Notes: a model not told the origin generated them from the sequence alone. 64,000 nucleotides of DNA from Nitratireductor aquimarinus (GCF_017255295.1 NZ_JAFKDE010000005.1:186001-250000); one strand, 5' to 3'; positions 1-8,509 are shown, counted from the stretch's first letter. Program-made: numbers and translations.

Positions 1-452
1 AAACGCTCATGGGCGAGATCGAACGGATTGATGCGCGCCATGAGATTGATGCCGATGCCCGGATGCGCCTTTTCGAATTCCGGCAGGCGCGGGATCAGCC
101 AGCGGCTGGCGAAGGTGGGCAGGCTGGCGACATTGAGCGTTGCGCCCGCCATGCCGGCGGCGATGGCGCGATGCAGGGTCTGCGTGATGCGGTGCAGATC
201 GTCTTCCAGCGCATCGGCAAGGTTCTTGCCGGCCGGGGTGAGCACGACGCGCCGGCCCACACGCCGGAACAGGCTGAAGCCGAGTGCCGATTCCATGTCG
301 CGGATGTGGCGGCTGACGGCGCTCTGCGTGAGGTTGAGCTCTTCGGCGGCCAGCGTGAAACTCTGGTGCCGCGCGGCAGACGCGAAGCTGCGCAAAACGG
401 AGAAGGAAGGCAGAAAACGCCGCGCGAACCTGTCCACCATCGTCGAAAGCAT
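1..452 (-). CDS. LysR family transcriptional regulator (partial, 3' end outside window)
   Basis: DNA-binding regulator of the LysR family; only the first 150 codons are in the window. Translating the minus strand from the ATG at 452 gives an N-terminal winged HTH (about residues 15-75: SFTLAAEELNLTQSAVSRHI, then LFRRVGRRVVLTPAGKNL) followed by the start of the substrate-binding domain (LPTFASRWLIPRLPEFEKAHPGI), a pattern typical of the GcvA-like subgroup. A strong purine-rich ribosome site lies directly upstream; because it is very close to the first ATG, the ATG four codons further in (440) could be the true start. The regulated genes are not visible. Confidence 0.9.
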   Translation of the reverse strand, partial: MLSTMVDRFARRFLPSFSVLRSFASAARHQSFTLAAEELNLTQSAVSRHIRDMESALGFSLFRRVGRRVVLTPAGKNLADALEDDLHRITQTLHRAIAAGMAGATLNVASLPTFASRWLIPRLPEFEKAHPGIGINLMARINPFDLAHER

Positions 453-621
453 GCCTCCCCTTTGCGCCCTGCACGCGACCCTGTGGTCACAAGGCCCGCA
501 CTTGCCGGTGCGTGGCCATTCTGCTCCGGTTCCCCGGAACACGTCAGCTTCTTATAGACGCCTGCCGGGCGAAATCACATAGACGATGCGCATTTCGCAC
601 ATGCCGGCTAAAGGAGCCGGT

Positions 622-725
622 GACGAGAGCGTTCCCGCTTATCGTGGAATTGCGAAAACGCTCCAATTCATTGTTTTCTACGCAATTCCGGACGGAAAAC
701 CGGTTCCCACTTTTCCTGGAATTGC
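622..725. repeat. RIME-like two-part intergenic palindrome
   Basis: Two adjacent imperfect palindromes: an AGCGTTCCCGCTT...GAAAACGCTC module (about 622-662) and a GCAATTCCGGACGG...CCTGGAATTGC module (about 682-725). Near-identical modules recur at 2637-2742, 30055-30098 and 57128-57172. The element ends a few bases before the stop codon of the SorC-type regulator. It resembles the rhizobial intergenic mosaic elements; mobility is not shown. Confidence 0.75.
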
Positions 726-726
726 T

Positions 727-1686
727 TCAGGCCATGGCCAGGATGCTGCGCGCACTCTCTTCATCGGTGATGAAGACCGTTGGCTCAACCAGCTTCATTG
801 CGCCGATCAGCGCGTCGATCTTGTCTTCACCGCCGGAGGTTAAGATGCGCATGGGCGCGCGGCGCAGGCGATCGACATCGACGGACATGACCCGGTCATT
901 GATCGGGTGGTCAACCAGTTGACCGTCGAGATCGTAGAAGTGGTAGAGAATGTCGCCCACCGCGCCCTTTGCTTCGAGGTCAGAGCGCACCTCTTCGGTA
1001 AGATAGCCGCCGCGATAGAAGGTGGTGGCGGAAGCGAGCCCGCCGACGGACACGATGACCGCATCGAGCGTATCTGCGAGCGCCAGAATTTCATTCAGGC
1101 CGCAGCGCTCGATCAGCGCCGTCTTGGTTTCGACGCTGTCGACAACGGCGGGTGCGGGAATGAGATAGCCATCGCCCTGGAAGGCGCGCGCAAAGCGCCA
1201 GGCGAATTCAGCCGGGTTGAAGCGGCGGGCAACGCCGACACCGCCGAGAAGCGAGATCACTTTGAAGTCGGCCAGCGGCCGGGCGCGAATGAACGGGAGC
1301 GAGCCGAACAGCGTGCGCCCCCAGCCGACGCCCACCGACATGCCAGCGGCCATGACGTCGGACACATAGCTGCCGGTCGCGGCGCTGACGGCGGGAATGG
1401 GATCCGCCTCGGGATCGGAGAGCGGCGCGACCACGGCGCGCTCGAGGCCGAAGCGCTGCTCCAGCGCACGTTCGACCCGGGTGATCTCGGCCAGATCGCC
1501 CTCAATGGTGATTTTCACCTCATTGCGGGCGCGCGCATCGGCCAGCATGCGCACGACGCTGACACGCCCGATGCCGAGAATCTCGGCGATCTCGTTCTGC
1601 GTCTTCTGCTCGACGAAATACATCCAGGCGGCGCGGACACGCAGCCGGTCGGTTTTGCTGGTTACGCCTCCCTTGCGGGAAGTCAT
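727..1686 (-). CDS. SorC/DeoR-type sugar-binding transcriptional regulator
   Basis: Predicted repressor or activator of the SorC family, which sense phosphorylated sugars or polyols. The protein (319 aa from this start) has an N-terminal HTH at about residues 21-55 (WMYFVEQKTQNEIAEILGIG, RVSVVRML) and a C-terminal effector domain of the SorC sugar-binding fold (about 65-316; GVGWGRTLFGS, VISLLGGVG, ILTSGGEDKIDALIGAM). The start at 1686 is preceded by TGGAG at normal distance; an upstream ATG at 1746 also has a ribosome site and would add 20 residues. It is separated from the PTS operon only by a divergent unknown gene, so I infer it controls the polyol PTS and the DRL operon. Confidence 0.88.
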   Translation of the reverse strand: MTSRKGGVTSKTDRLRVRAAWMYFVEQKTQNEIAEILGIGRVSVVRMLADARARNEVKITIEGDLAEITRVERALEQRFGLERAVVAPLSDPEADPIPAVSAATGSYVSDVMAAGMSVGVGWGRTLFGSLPFIRARPLADFKVISLLGGVGVARRFNPAEFAWRFARAFQGDGYLIPAPAVVDSVETKTALIERCGLNEILALADTLDAVIVSVGGLASATTFYRGGYLTEEVRSDLEAKGAVGDILYHFYDLDGQLVDHPINDRVMSVDVDRLRRAPMRILTSGGEDKIDALIGAMKLVEPTVFITDEESARSILAMA

Positions 1687-1877
1687 TGCAATTTCTCCAG
1701 AACTGGTCGTACCGGCGGGCTGATTGTGTACCTTCGCCTTGCTCATATGGCCTTCCTGCGTATTTCCCCGGGGCGGTCACAAGCATGTCGCTTGATTTCC
1801 AGAGAGACCAAAACAATGATGTCGCCATCCGGTCAATGGCCGGCGGCAGAAAACTAATTACTTGAGGATAGCATTTT

Positions 1878-2639
1878 ATGCTTCGTGATGCCTCGGAAGA
1901 CATGGCGATTCATCTTAAGGACCGCCTGCGTGATATCCGCGATTTCCTGCGTGCGCATCGCCACGAAAAGCAGGGCGCGGCTTCGGAAAAGCGCGGTTTT
2001 ACAGACATCGAGAAGCTTCTGGGGCGGGCCGTCAGCATGGTCGACGACACGCTGACACTGGCCGAAACCGCCTCCCGCACAGTGCTGCCCGGCGGGCAAC
2101 AGCCCGAACTGGTCATAAGACCGCTGGTCGATTATTTCGGCGCCGACCCGATGGAAGGCGAGCGCGCGTTCCGGCGCCACATGTATCGCGCGGCAAAGGC
2201 GCTGACGGCCACGCTGGAAGACCGCGAGCCCCCGGCGATGCGCGAGACGGCCTTCACCGGAGCGCATGAGACGCTCCGCCAACGGCTGGGCCATGTGCTG
2301 CTGGCGCTGAAGAATGCGAAGACGCCCGAAGCCATAAGGCCGCTTCTGGCGGGCCTGCTCGCGCATCTGCTTCAGGAAATCTGCCGTAATGCGCTGAGCG
2401 ACCCGGCAATGCCTGCCGCAGCACAGAACGCCGAGACCTGCATCATCGTGTTTGCGCCGGGGCTTCTCGCCTCGGGACTGGCGCTGTTCGACGAAAGCCT
2501 TTCCGCATCCGACCTGCTGGACATCGCCACGCTGGCGGTTGCCGCACGCCGGGAGCGGATGGCGCGCAGCCTTGAGGCCGATCAGCCGATTGCCGACCTG
2601 ACGGCAATTTTCGAAAGCCTGCTCACGCATCTGCCCTAG
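1878..2639 (+). CDS. Conserved hypothetical protein, 253 aa
   Basis: I do not recognise this protein. It is soluble and mostly helical by composition, without signal peptide, membrane segment or obvious catalytic motif. The N-terminal third is charged (KDRLRDIRDFLRAHRHEKQ) and the C-terminal half is rich in Leu/Ala helices (IRPLLAGLLAHLLQEICRNAL). It is divergent from the SorC-type regulator (191 bp between start codons) and convergent with the HPr-EI gene. The TAG stop forms the first bases of a RIME-like palindrome. A role in the neighbouring polyol pathway is possible but there is no direct evidence. Confidence 0.7.
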   Translation: MLRDASEDMAIHLKDRLRDIRDFLRAHRHEKQGAASEKRGFTDIEKLLGRAVSMVDDTLTLAETASRTVLPGGQQPELVIRPLVDYFGADPMEGERAFRRHMYRAAKALTATLEDREPPAMRETAFTGAHETLRQRLGHVLLALKNAKTPEAIRPLLAGLLAHLLQEICRNALSDPAMPAAAQNAETCIIVFAPGLLASGLALFDESLSASDLLDIATLAVAARRERMARSLEADQPIADLTAIFESLLTHLP

Positions 2640-2742
2640 AGCGCTTCCGCTTTTCGTTGAAGCGCGAAAGCGCTCTCATTCATTGTTCTTACGCAATTTC
2701 GGACGGAAAACCGGTTCCCACTTTTCCTGGAGTTGCTCCAAG
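2637..2742. repeat. RIME-like two-part intergenic palindrome
   Basis: Same architecture as the element at 622-725: an AGAGCGCTTCCGCTTTTC...GAAAGCGCTCT palindrome (about 2638-2678) followed by the GCAATTTCGGACGG...CCTGGAGTTGC palindrome (about 2693-2738). It starts on the TAG stop codon of the upstream gene. Confidence 0.75.
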
Positions 2743-2747
2743 ATGGC

Positions 2748-2784
2748 AAAAGACCGGCCAACCGCATCTGCGACAGCCGGTCTT
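2748..2784 (-). terminator. Rho-independent terminator of the PTS operon
   Basis: Inverted repeat AAGACCGGC...GCCGGTCTTTT read on the minus strand, with a 17-nt loop and a short T run, 45 bp past the stop codon of the HPr-EI gene, the last gene of the operon. Confidence 0.65.
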
Positions 2785-2828
2785 CAAGTCTTCGATGGTC
2801 AGGGGAAGCGCACCTGACCGGAGCGCTG

Positions 2829-4811
2829 CTAGCCCGCCTTTTCGAACAGCTCGGAAAGCTGTTTCTTGGTGGCCTGCACCGAAGCCGGGCTCATGCTGAG
2901 CTCGGTCAGTCCCATGCGAATGAACTCGGGGATCAGATCGGTGCGCGCGGCGGCCTCGCCACACATGCCGATCTCGATGCCCGCCGCGACCGCTGCCCTG
3001 GCGGCCTGCTCGACCGCAGCCATGACGGCTGGATGGGCGGCGTCGTTCAGATTGGCAACTGACGGGTTCAGGCGGTCCGCCGCCATCACATACTGCGTCA
3101 GATCGTTGGTGCCGATGGAGAAGAAGGCGACCTCCTTCGCCAGCGCTTCCGCGCCGAAGACGGCAGCCGGCGTCTCGATCATCACGCCCAGCGGGAACGC
3201 GCCATGAGCAACGCCCTCGGCCTTCAGCTCGGCTGCGCATTCATCGATCAGCACGCGGGTGCGGCGCACCTCTTCAACGGTCGAGACCATGGGCAGCATC
3301 ACGCGCAGATTGCCATGAACGGCAGCGCGCAGCAGCGCCCGGAGCTGAACCTTGAAGATGTCGGTGCGGTCGAGGCACATGCGGATGCCGCGCCAGCCGA
3401 GGAAGGGGTTTTCCTCTTCCGGGAATTCAACGCCGGAGATCGGCTTGTCGCCGCCGATGTCGAGCGTGCGCACGATGACCGGGTGGTCCGGGAAAGCGCG
3501 GGCGAGCTCGGCATAGGTCTCCGCCTGCATGTCCTCGGACGGCAGGTGCATGTGCCGCATGAAAAGAAGCTCGGTGCGGAACAGGCCAACGCCCATTGCG
3601 CCGGCTTCCTGAGCGGCCTCGACCTCTTCGAGCGAGCCGAGATTGGCCGCCACCTGAATGACCGTGCCATCGGCGCGGCGCGGCACCACATCCTTGTAGA
3701 CCCTGAGCGCTTCCCGCTCGCGGGCGGCAGCGCCGATCATCTCTTCAAAGCGCGCACGGGTGGCCGCATCGGGTTCGACAACGACCTGTCCCGTGTGGCC
3801 GTCAATGGCGGCTTCCTTCGCGTCGCGCAGTTCGTTGACGGCCTCGCCGAGGCCGAGCACTGCGGGAATGCCATGGGTGCGGGCGATGATGGCCACATGC
3901 GATGTCGCGCCGCCATGACCACAGACCACGCCGCCAAGACGCTTGAGCGGCGCACGCGCCAGATCCCATGCGCCAATGTCCTCGGCGACGAGAATGGCCC
4001 CTTCGGGAATGTCGTCGAGGCGCGCATCTTCCTGACCGAGAAGCGTGAGGCAGATCTGGCGGGCAATGGCCTCCATATCCTCGGCGCGGGCAGCCATATA
4101 GGCGTCGTCCAGCTTGCGGAAATCATCGGCCAGGCGGGAGGATGCGGCGATGACGGCGGATACGGCGTCGAGACCGCCATCGATGGCGGCAAGCGTTTCG
4201 TCGCGCAGCGCATCATCGGAGGCGATGTCGCGCAGCGCCGCGACGATGCCGCGATCGCTTTCCTGCATGCCATCGGATGCAAGCGAACGGTCGAGTTTTT
4301 CCTGAAGACGCTGGATCGCTTCCGCGAAGCGCTGCTTTTCCGGCTCGATTTCGCCGGCGGAAAGCGTCGTGTTGTTGGGAACGATCTGCTGCGGGAAATG
4401 CGCGAAGACAGGACCGAGGCCAAGTCCGGCGCTGGCGGCAACACCATGAAGGCCGCCATCGGCGACCAGAGGCGCAGCCGGTGCGGCAGGCGCTGCGGGC
4501 GCAGGCGTCTCGGCGGCGGGCGCCTTTGCGGGCTCGCCCACGCCTTCCTCGACACCCGACATGGGGTTTTCAAGATAGGCGATGAGGGCATCGACGGCCT
4601 CAATGGCGTCGGCGCCATCGGCGCGAATGGAAACTTCGTCGTTTTCCTTCACACCAAGCAGCATCAGCTTCACCGAGCTCTTGGCGCTGACAGCCTTTTC
4701 GCCCTTGATAATTTCCACATCGCTTTCGAACCCCTTGGCGAGGCGCACGAAGCGTGTGGCGGGACGGGCATGCAGGCCATCCTGCACTCTGACGATGGTC
4801 GAGCGTTCCAT
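2829..4811 (-). CDS. ptsI: PTS HPr-enzyme I fusion protein (phosphoenolpyruvate-protein phosphotransferase)
   Basis: Carries out the first two steps of sugar PTS phosphorylation: PEP to enzyme I to HPr. The 660-aa protein starts with an HPr domain (1-88) with catalytic His14 in GLHARPATRF and Ser46 in KSSVKL, then an Ala/Pro linker (about 90-117) and a full enzyme I: N-terminal phosphohistidine domain with His305 in GGATSHVAIIAR, PEP-binding barrel (RTLDIGGDKP, SIGTNDLTQY) and Cys617 in MCGEAAA. It is the last gene of the operon behind the IIA gene (36 bp gap), so it is dedicated to this transporter. It differs from the nitrogen-PTS enzyme I (PtsP) of rhizobia, which has a GAF domain and no HPr. 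Confidence 0.95.
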   Translation of the reverse strand: MERSTIVRVQDGLHARPATRFVRLAKGFESDVEIIKGEKAVSAKSSVKLMLLGVKENDEVSIRADGADAIEAVDALIAYLENPMSGVEEGVGEPAKAPAAETPAPAAPAAPAAPLVADGGLHGVAASAGLGLGPVFAHFPQQIVPNNTTLSAGEIEPEKQRFAEAIQRLQEKLDRSLASDGMQESDRGIVAALRDIASDDALRDETLAAIDGGLDAVSAVIAASSRLADDFRKLDDAYMAARAEDMEAIARQICLTLLGQEDARLDDIPEGAILVAEDIGAWDLARAPLKRLGGVVCGHGGATSHVAIIARTHGIPAVLGLGEAVNELRDAKEAAIDGHTGQVVVEPDAATRARFEEMIGAAAREREALRVYKDVVPRRADGTVIQVAANLGSLEEVEAAQEAGAMGVGLFRTELLFMRHMHLPSEDMQAETYAELARAFPDHPVIVRTLDIGGDKPISGVEFPEEENPFLGWRGIRMCLDRTDIFKVQLRALLRAAVHGNLRVMLPMVSTVEEVRRTRVLIDECAAELKAEGVAHGAFPLGVMIETPAAVFGAEALAKEVAFFSIGTNDLTQYVMAADRLNPSVANLNDAAHPAVMAAVEQAARAAVAAGIEIGMCGEAAARTDLIPEFIRMGLTELSMSPASVQATKKQLSELFEKAG

Positions 4812-4847
4812 AACGGTCTCGTATCTGTTGTTCAGTTCGTTACGGCG

Positions 4848-5228
4848 TTATGCGCCGATGGTGATGACTGCATCCGTCTTCAGGGCCGCAACAAGCGTTG
4901 CCGGCTCGACGACGGAGGCGCAGATCTCGCCCGGACGCTCCACGGCGTTCGCGCCATTGAAGTTCACAACCACATGGCCGATCTCACGCACCTTGTTCCA
5001 GGCGGCTTCGCCCATGGCGGTGATTTCGGCGGTCACATCGCCCACGGTAACGCGGGCGCCAGCGGCCGGCGCGGCATCGGACGGACCTTCCTGCACCGCA
5101 TGCAGAACGGAAACCTCGGCAAGTTCCTCCGGCGCGCCGTCAGCGAAAAGAATCAGGACACCGCCTTCCGCCAGATCCGCGACTTCGGGACCGACTGCAG
5201 TAATACGCGTTTTGAGAAACACCGACAT
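4848..5228 (-). CDS. srlB: PTS glucitol/sorbitol-type transporter subunit IIA
   Basis: Cytoplasmic phosphocarrier that takes phosphate from HPr and passes it to IIB. It is 126 aa, close to the 123 aa of E. coli SrlB, with the same layout (TRITAVGPEVADL at the N-terminus, NKVREIGHVVVNFNG in the C-terminal half). His43 (SVLHAV) falls at the position of the phosphorylated histidine of E. coli SrlB as I recall it. It lies between the IIBC gene (71 bp) and the HPr-EI gene (36 bp). Confidence 0.92.
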   Translation of the reverse strand: MSVFLKTRITAVGPEVADLAEGGVLILFADGAPEELAEVSVLHAVQEGPSDAAPAAGARVTVGDVTAEITAMGEAAWNKVREIGHVVVNFNGANAVERPGEICASVVEPATLVAALKTDAVITIGA

Positions 5229-5299
5229 TCAAATAACTCCATGCAAACATTCGTTTCGGGAAGGGCGGCCGCCCAAACGACGACCGCCACCCCGTTGTT

Positions 5300-6298
5300 T
5301 TAAAGAACCAGCAGGCTGACGCCCCAGGCAATGGCCACGGAAACCGGGCCCATAACCTGACGGCTCAGAAGCACCGCAGGGACACCGATCTCAATGGTCT
5401 TGGGTTTCGCTTCGCCGAGGGCCAGGCCCACCGGAACGAAGTCACAGCCTACCTGCGTGTTGTAAGCGAACAGCGCAGGCAATGCCATGGCGGGTGAGAT
5501 CGTGCCATTGGCAATCTGCGGTCCGATGATCGCCACGCCGATCACCTGCGCGATGACCGCGCCTGGCCCGAGAATGGGCGACAGGAACGGCAGGCCGCAG
5601 ATGGCCGAGATGATGAGCAGGCCGATAATGTTGTTGGCCAGCGGTCCCATCGGCTCGGCGAGAATGTCACCGATGCCCGTGTAGAGGATCAGACCGATCA
5701 GCATGGTCACGAAGGCCATGAAGGGCAGCACGTTGCGCACCACCTGATCGATGGTGCGGCGACCGGCGTTGAAGAACACGCCAACCACATTGCCCATCAC
5801 GCGGCCGACGCTGCTGATGAGGCCGACGAGGCCGCCTTCCTCGGTGGCCGGCGCCGCAGCCGGAGCACTCTCCGGCTCTGAAGACGCGGCCGCGCCGCCA
5901 GCGACTGCGGCTGCTTCCGTGCCATCGGCCATCTCGATGTTCTCCGGCGAAACGCCCGAGACATAGATGTCCTCGGTGATGAACTGGGCAAGCGGGCCTG
6001 CCTGGCCGACCGGGGTCAGGTTGACGGTGGGAATGCGCTTGCGCGGGTAGACGCCGCAGCGGGCGGTGCCGCCGCAATCGACGACCACGACAGCCATCTC
6101 GCCTTCAACGGGCGGGCTCTTGAAACCGTCAACGGCTTCACCGCCCGTCATCTCTGCGATGCGCTTTGCGACGGGGTGGATGCCGCCGCCGGTGACCGAC
6201 ACGATCTTGTTGCGCTGGTCCGTCGGTTCGATCACGAGCGGACCGCCCCAACCAGACGAGCCCCTGGAGATCTTTACTGCTTTGTATGTTTTAGCCAT
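5300..6298 (-). CDS. srlE: PTS glucitol/sorbitol-type transporter subunit IIBC
   Basis: Membrane subunit with the IIB phosphotransfer domain and part of IIC. The N-terminal 120 residues match SrlE IIB (GSSGWGGPLVIEP, FITEDIYVSGVSPENIEM) with Cys75 in VVVDCGGTARCGVYPRKR, the expected phosphocysteine. An Ala/Glu-rich linker (about 128-155) leads to a C-terminal membrane domain with about four to five hydrophobic segments (VLPFMAFVTMLIGLILYTG, ILGPGAVIAQVIGVAIIG). Length 332 aa against about 319 for E. coli SrlE. It follows the IIC gene by 14 bp. Confidence 0.93.
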   Translation of the reverse strand: MAKTYKAVKISRGSSGWGGPLVIEPTDQRNKIVSVTGGGIHPVAKRIAEMTGGEAVDGFKSPPVEGEMAVVVVDCGGTARCGVYPRKRIPTVNLTPVGQAGPLAQFITEDIYVSGVSPENIEMADGTEAAAVAGGAAASSEPESAPAAAPATEEGGLVGLISSVGRVMGNVVGVFFNAGRRTIDQVVRNVLPFMAFVTMLIGLILYTGIGDILAEPMGPLANNIIGLLIISAICGLPFLSPILGPGAVIAQVIGVAIIGPQIANGTISPAMALPALFAYNTQVGCDFVPVGLALGEAKPKTIEIGVPAVLLSRQVMGPVSVAIAWGVSLLVL

Positions 6299-6312
6299 GT
6301 CCTGCGCCTCCC

Positions 6313-7071
6313 CTAGAGCTCAACGCCCTGGCGGCGCGCCAGGATGGCCGTGATCCGCTCGGTCAGCATGCCCTTGAGCAGGATGACGAGGAGACCGACC
6401 AGCGCGTACCAGATGGCCACGGTGATGTGATAGCCGATGGGAACGACGCCCTGGCTCTCAAGCTCGAGCAGAGCGACGAGAATGCCGCCCCAGACGAAGT
6501 ACTCACCCGGGTTGATATGCGGGAACAGGCCGAGCGGCGGGTGCACATAGGACACGGCGGCGTCGTAGAATGCCGGCTTGTGCTTTTCCTCAAGGAACGA
6601 GCCGAAGGTGTAGGCCATCGGGTTCGTGAGGAAGAAGACGGCGAGAACCGGAAGCACCGTGTAGCGCGTGAGCGCGATGCGGCCGGCGCTCTGGGCAAGG
6701 CCGTGAACGCGCTTCTCGCCCACCAGTTCGGTGATGGCGTAGAAGGCGGTCATCAGCACGACCAGCGTCGGGATGATGCCGGTGACGAAGCCAGCAAAGA
6801 CCTCGCCGCCCTTCTGGAAGATGCCGATGAAGTACTTGCCGGCGGCGGTGAGCCAGCCGAGCTGCTCTTCCTGGGCAACCGAGTCCAGCTTCTGCCGGAA
6901 CTCTTCGACCGAAAGGTCGGTGCCTGCCTGAGCAAGCACGACCAGATCGTTTGTCGCCGCCTTGGCGGCGAGTTTGCCGTGCAGTGCGGCATCACCCGCC
7001 ACCGCGCCGGCCATATGCAGCCCCTGCATCGCCGTATCGGCGTGCTGGGCCATCATGGAAATGACAGACAT
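6313..7071 (-). CDS. srlA: PTS glucitol/sorbitol-type transporter subunit IIC with N-terminal extension
   Basis: Integral membrane subunit (IIC2) that forms the translocation path. The region from about residue 75 matches E. coli SrlA (YFIGIFQKGGEVFAGFVTGI, FLTNPMAYTFGSFLEEKHKP, GLFPHINPGEYFVWGG). At 252 aa it is about 65-70 residues longer than the 187-aa enterobacterial SrlA: an extra N-terminal segment (HADTAMQGLHMAGAVAGDAA, AAKAATNDLVVLAQAG) has no counterpart I know of. An ATG inside the gene near the classical start could be an alternative, but the upstream ATG at 7071 has a purine-rich ribosome site. First EII gene after gutM. Confidence 0.92.
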   Translation of the reverse strand: MSVISMMAQHADTAMQGLHMAGAVAGDAALHGKLAAKAATNDLVVLAQAGTDLSVEEFRQKLDSVAQEEQLGWLTAAGKYFIGIFQKGGEVFAGFVTGIIPTLVVLMTAFYAITELVGEKRVHGLAQSAGRIALTRYTVLPVLAVFFLTNPMAYTFGSFLEEKHKPAFYDAAVSYVHPPLGLFPHINPGEYFVWGGILVALLELESQGVVPIGYHITVAIWYALVGLLVILLKGMLTERITAILARRQGVEL

Positions 7072-7135
7072 AGTCCTCCCTCTCTATTCTGCTCACCCCG
7101 GTAATTGAGCCCCGGTGAGCGCGCAGTCCCGTATG

Positions 7136-7573
7136 TCATGCTTTTGAAGCGGCCAGAGATTCCCGAAGCGGCGGCTCCTCGCCTGCCCGCGTACGGTCTA
7201 TCTGAGCAACCGCCTGCGTAATTGCCGCGGTCAGCCCCGGCTGCTTTTCTCCGAAAAGCGCCGGTTCGGCCCGCAACTGATCAAGGGTCATGCCCTCGAA
7301 CTGCTCATGTCGCTTGAATTTTGCGAAGACGGAGCGGCCACTCATGGTCAGGATCCGGCGCACGACGAGATCCGGCGAAACCACGACGATGGCAATTGCA
7401 CCGCGTTTCAGGAAACGGCCGTGAAATGCGCCCGTGCCGACGAAACCATCCGCATATTTCTGCGTGATGCCTTTAAAGACGTCGGAATAGTGACGCATCT
7501 GCAGCCACACGCCGTAGGACTGTAGCGCCCATACGACTGCGAGGAGCAAAAGCCCCCATTGCCATAGTGCCAT
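7136..7573 (-). CDS. gutM: GutM-type glucitol operon activator
   Basis: First gene of the PTS operon. The 145-aa protein starts with a hydrophobic segment (LWQWGLLLLAVVWALQSYGV) followed by the GutM core (YSDVFKGITQKYADGFVGTG, GAIAIVVVSPDLVVRRILTMSGRSVFAKF). In E. coli GutM is an activator of the glucitol operon whose mechanism is poorly understood. Membrane association and linkage to srlAEB support the assignment. The C-terminal 30 residues are charged and variable. Confidence 0.9.
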   Translation of the reverse strand: MALWQWGLLLLAVVWALQSYGVWLQMRHYSDVFKGITQKYADGFVGTGAFHGRFLKRGAIAIVVVSPDLVVRRILTMSGRSVFAKFKRHEQFEGMTLDQLRAEPALFGEKQPGLTAAITQAVAQIDRTRAGEEPPLRESLAASKA

Positions 7574-7643
7574 CAGGCATTACCTCCCGAAACGCTCTTC
7601 CCAAGCGTACGCACGTCAACACACTTAATAATCCTGAAATTAA

Positions 7644-7666
7644 GAACATTTGTTTTTTGAAATGTC
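7644..7666 (-). promoter_or_regulatory. Candidate operator upstream of the PTS operon
   Basis: Inverted repeat with arms ACATTT and AAATGT (7646-7651 and 7660-7665), 71-93 bp upstream of gutM, in an AT-rich stretch unlike the surrounding sequence. On the minus strand it contains AAACAAATGTTC, which matches 11 of 12 bases of an element upstream of the DRL operon (14258-14269). A SorC-type regulator is the likely binder; this is inference. Confidence 0.4.
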
Positions 7667-7758
7667 AAATTGTATATTCCTTCAAATACGTGGATCGCGG
7701 CTTATTTGATTGGAACCGACATGCCGCATGTTATGGTTCCGGCTAAGGAGTTCACCCG

Positions 7759-8406
7759 TTGGATCTGGATTTCAAGAACGAACTTGCAGTCATGCCCGAT
7801 TTACGCCACCGGCTGCGCCAGTTGCGCTGGTTTCGCACGACCTTTCGCGGCAATGCGAAGGCTGTGACGCAGCATTACGGTGTCGTGTTCGAGGTGGATG
7901 AGGAGAAGCTCACCCGCGTCTTTCTCGACTGGGTGGAGATGGTCGATGCGCAGAAGGCCTATGCCCGGCTCGACCGTGGCGATTTCATCATCTATGCCGC
8001 CGGCCTCGCGCTGAAGGAGATGATCCGCCATGCGCCGGTCACGGTGACGCCGGAAAGCACGGTGACGGGCGACGCAGAGAATGCGGAGATCGTCAAATTC
8101 TGGCCAGAGGGCTTTCTCTACACGAACTACTGCGTGTGCGCGATTGCCGCCATCTTCGAGCAGGAATTCGGCGAAGCGCCGCGTCTGGCCCGCTGTGCGG
8201 ACGATCTGCGGACCTGGTGGTCCTACCGCGAGAACACGCGCGAGATGCCGGCCTCGGCCGTCGCCTTCCTCGACCGTTTCCTTGGTGCGGAGCCCAACTG
8301 GGTTGCGCCCGATCTCGTGGAAGGGCGGATCGCCATGCGCAACGCCATCGAAGCCGGGCGCAAGAGCATCGAAGCGCCCTCGATCTTCCCTGACCCGGCG
8401 AGCTAG
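7759..8406 (+). CDS. Conserved hypothetical protein, 215 aa (TTG start)
   Basis: Unrecognised soluble protein. The TTG at 7759 is chosen because AAGGAG lies 8 bases upstream; an internal ATG at 7792 has no ribosome site. Visible features are a basic N-terminal segment (LRHRLRQLRWFRTTFRG) and a central aromatic, cysteine-containing stretch (WPEGFLYTNYCVCAIAAIFE); no known catalytic motif stands out. It is divergent from gutM (185 bp between starts) and is followed by a HAD phosphatase on the same strand, so it may be expressed together with the polyol genes. Confidence 0.8.
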   Translation: MDLDFKNELAVMPDLRHRLRQLRWFRTTFRGNAKAVTQHYGVVFEVDEEKLTRVFLDWVEMVDAQKAYARLDRGDFIIYAAGLALKEMIRHAPVTVTPESTVTGDAENAEIVKFWPEGFLYTNYCVCAIAAIFEQEFGEAPRLARCADDLRTWWSYRENTREMPASAVAFLDRFLGAEPNWVAPDLVEGRIAMRNAIEAGRKSIEAPSIFPDPAS

Positions 8407-8509
8407 GTCGCCGGGTGTTTTCAACTGACGAAAAAATGCCCTAAAGGGCGGCATTCATTCGCCACGTTGAAACGCAGCCTCCCCCTCAGCCCGAAAGTCC
8501 GGAGTTTTC

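Noticed and set aside
3204-5303. 699-codon open frame on the plus strand opposite the HPr-EI and IIA genes
   Set aside because: Shadow frame: the minus strand carries unmistakable PTS proteins with catalytic residues in place.
2829-7573. Plain sorbitol utilisation operon
   Set aside because: The PTS subunits are of the glucitol family, but sorbitol-6-phosphate dehydrogenase (srlD) is missing and the linked enzymes (DRL family, E1/E2) do not fit conversion to fructose 6-phosphate. Sorbitol remains possible if srlD lies elsewhere.
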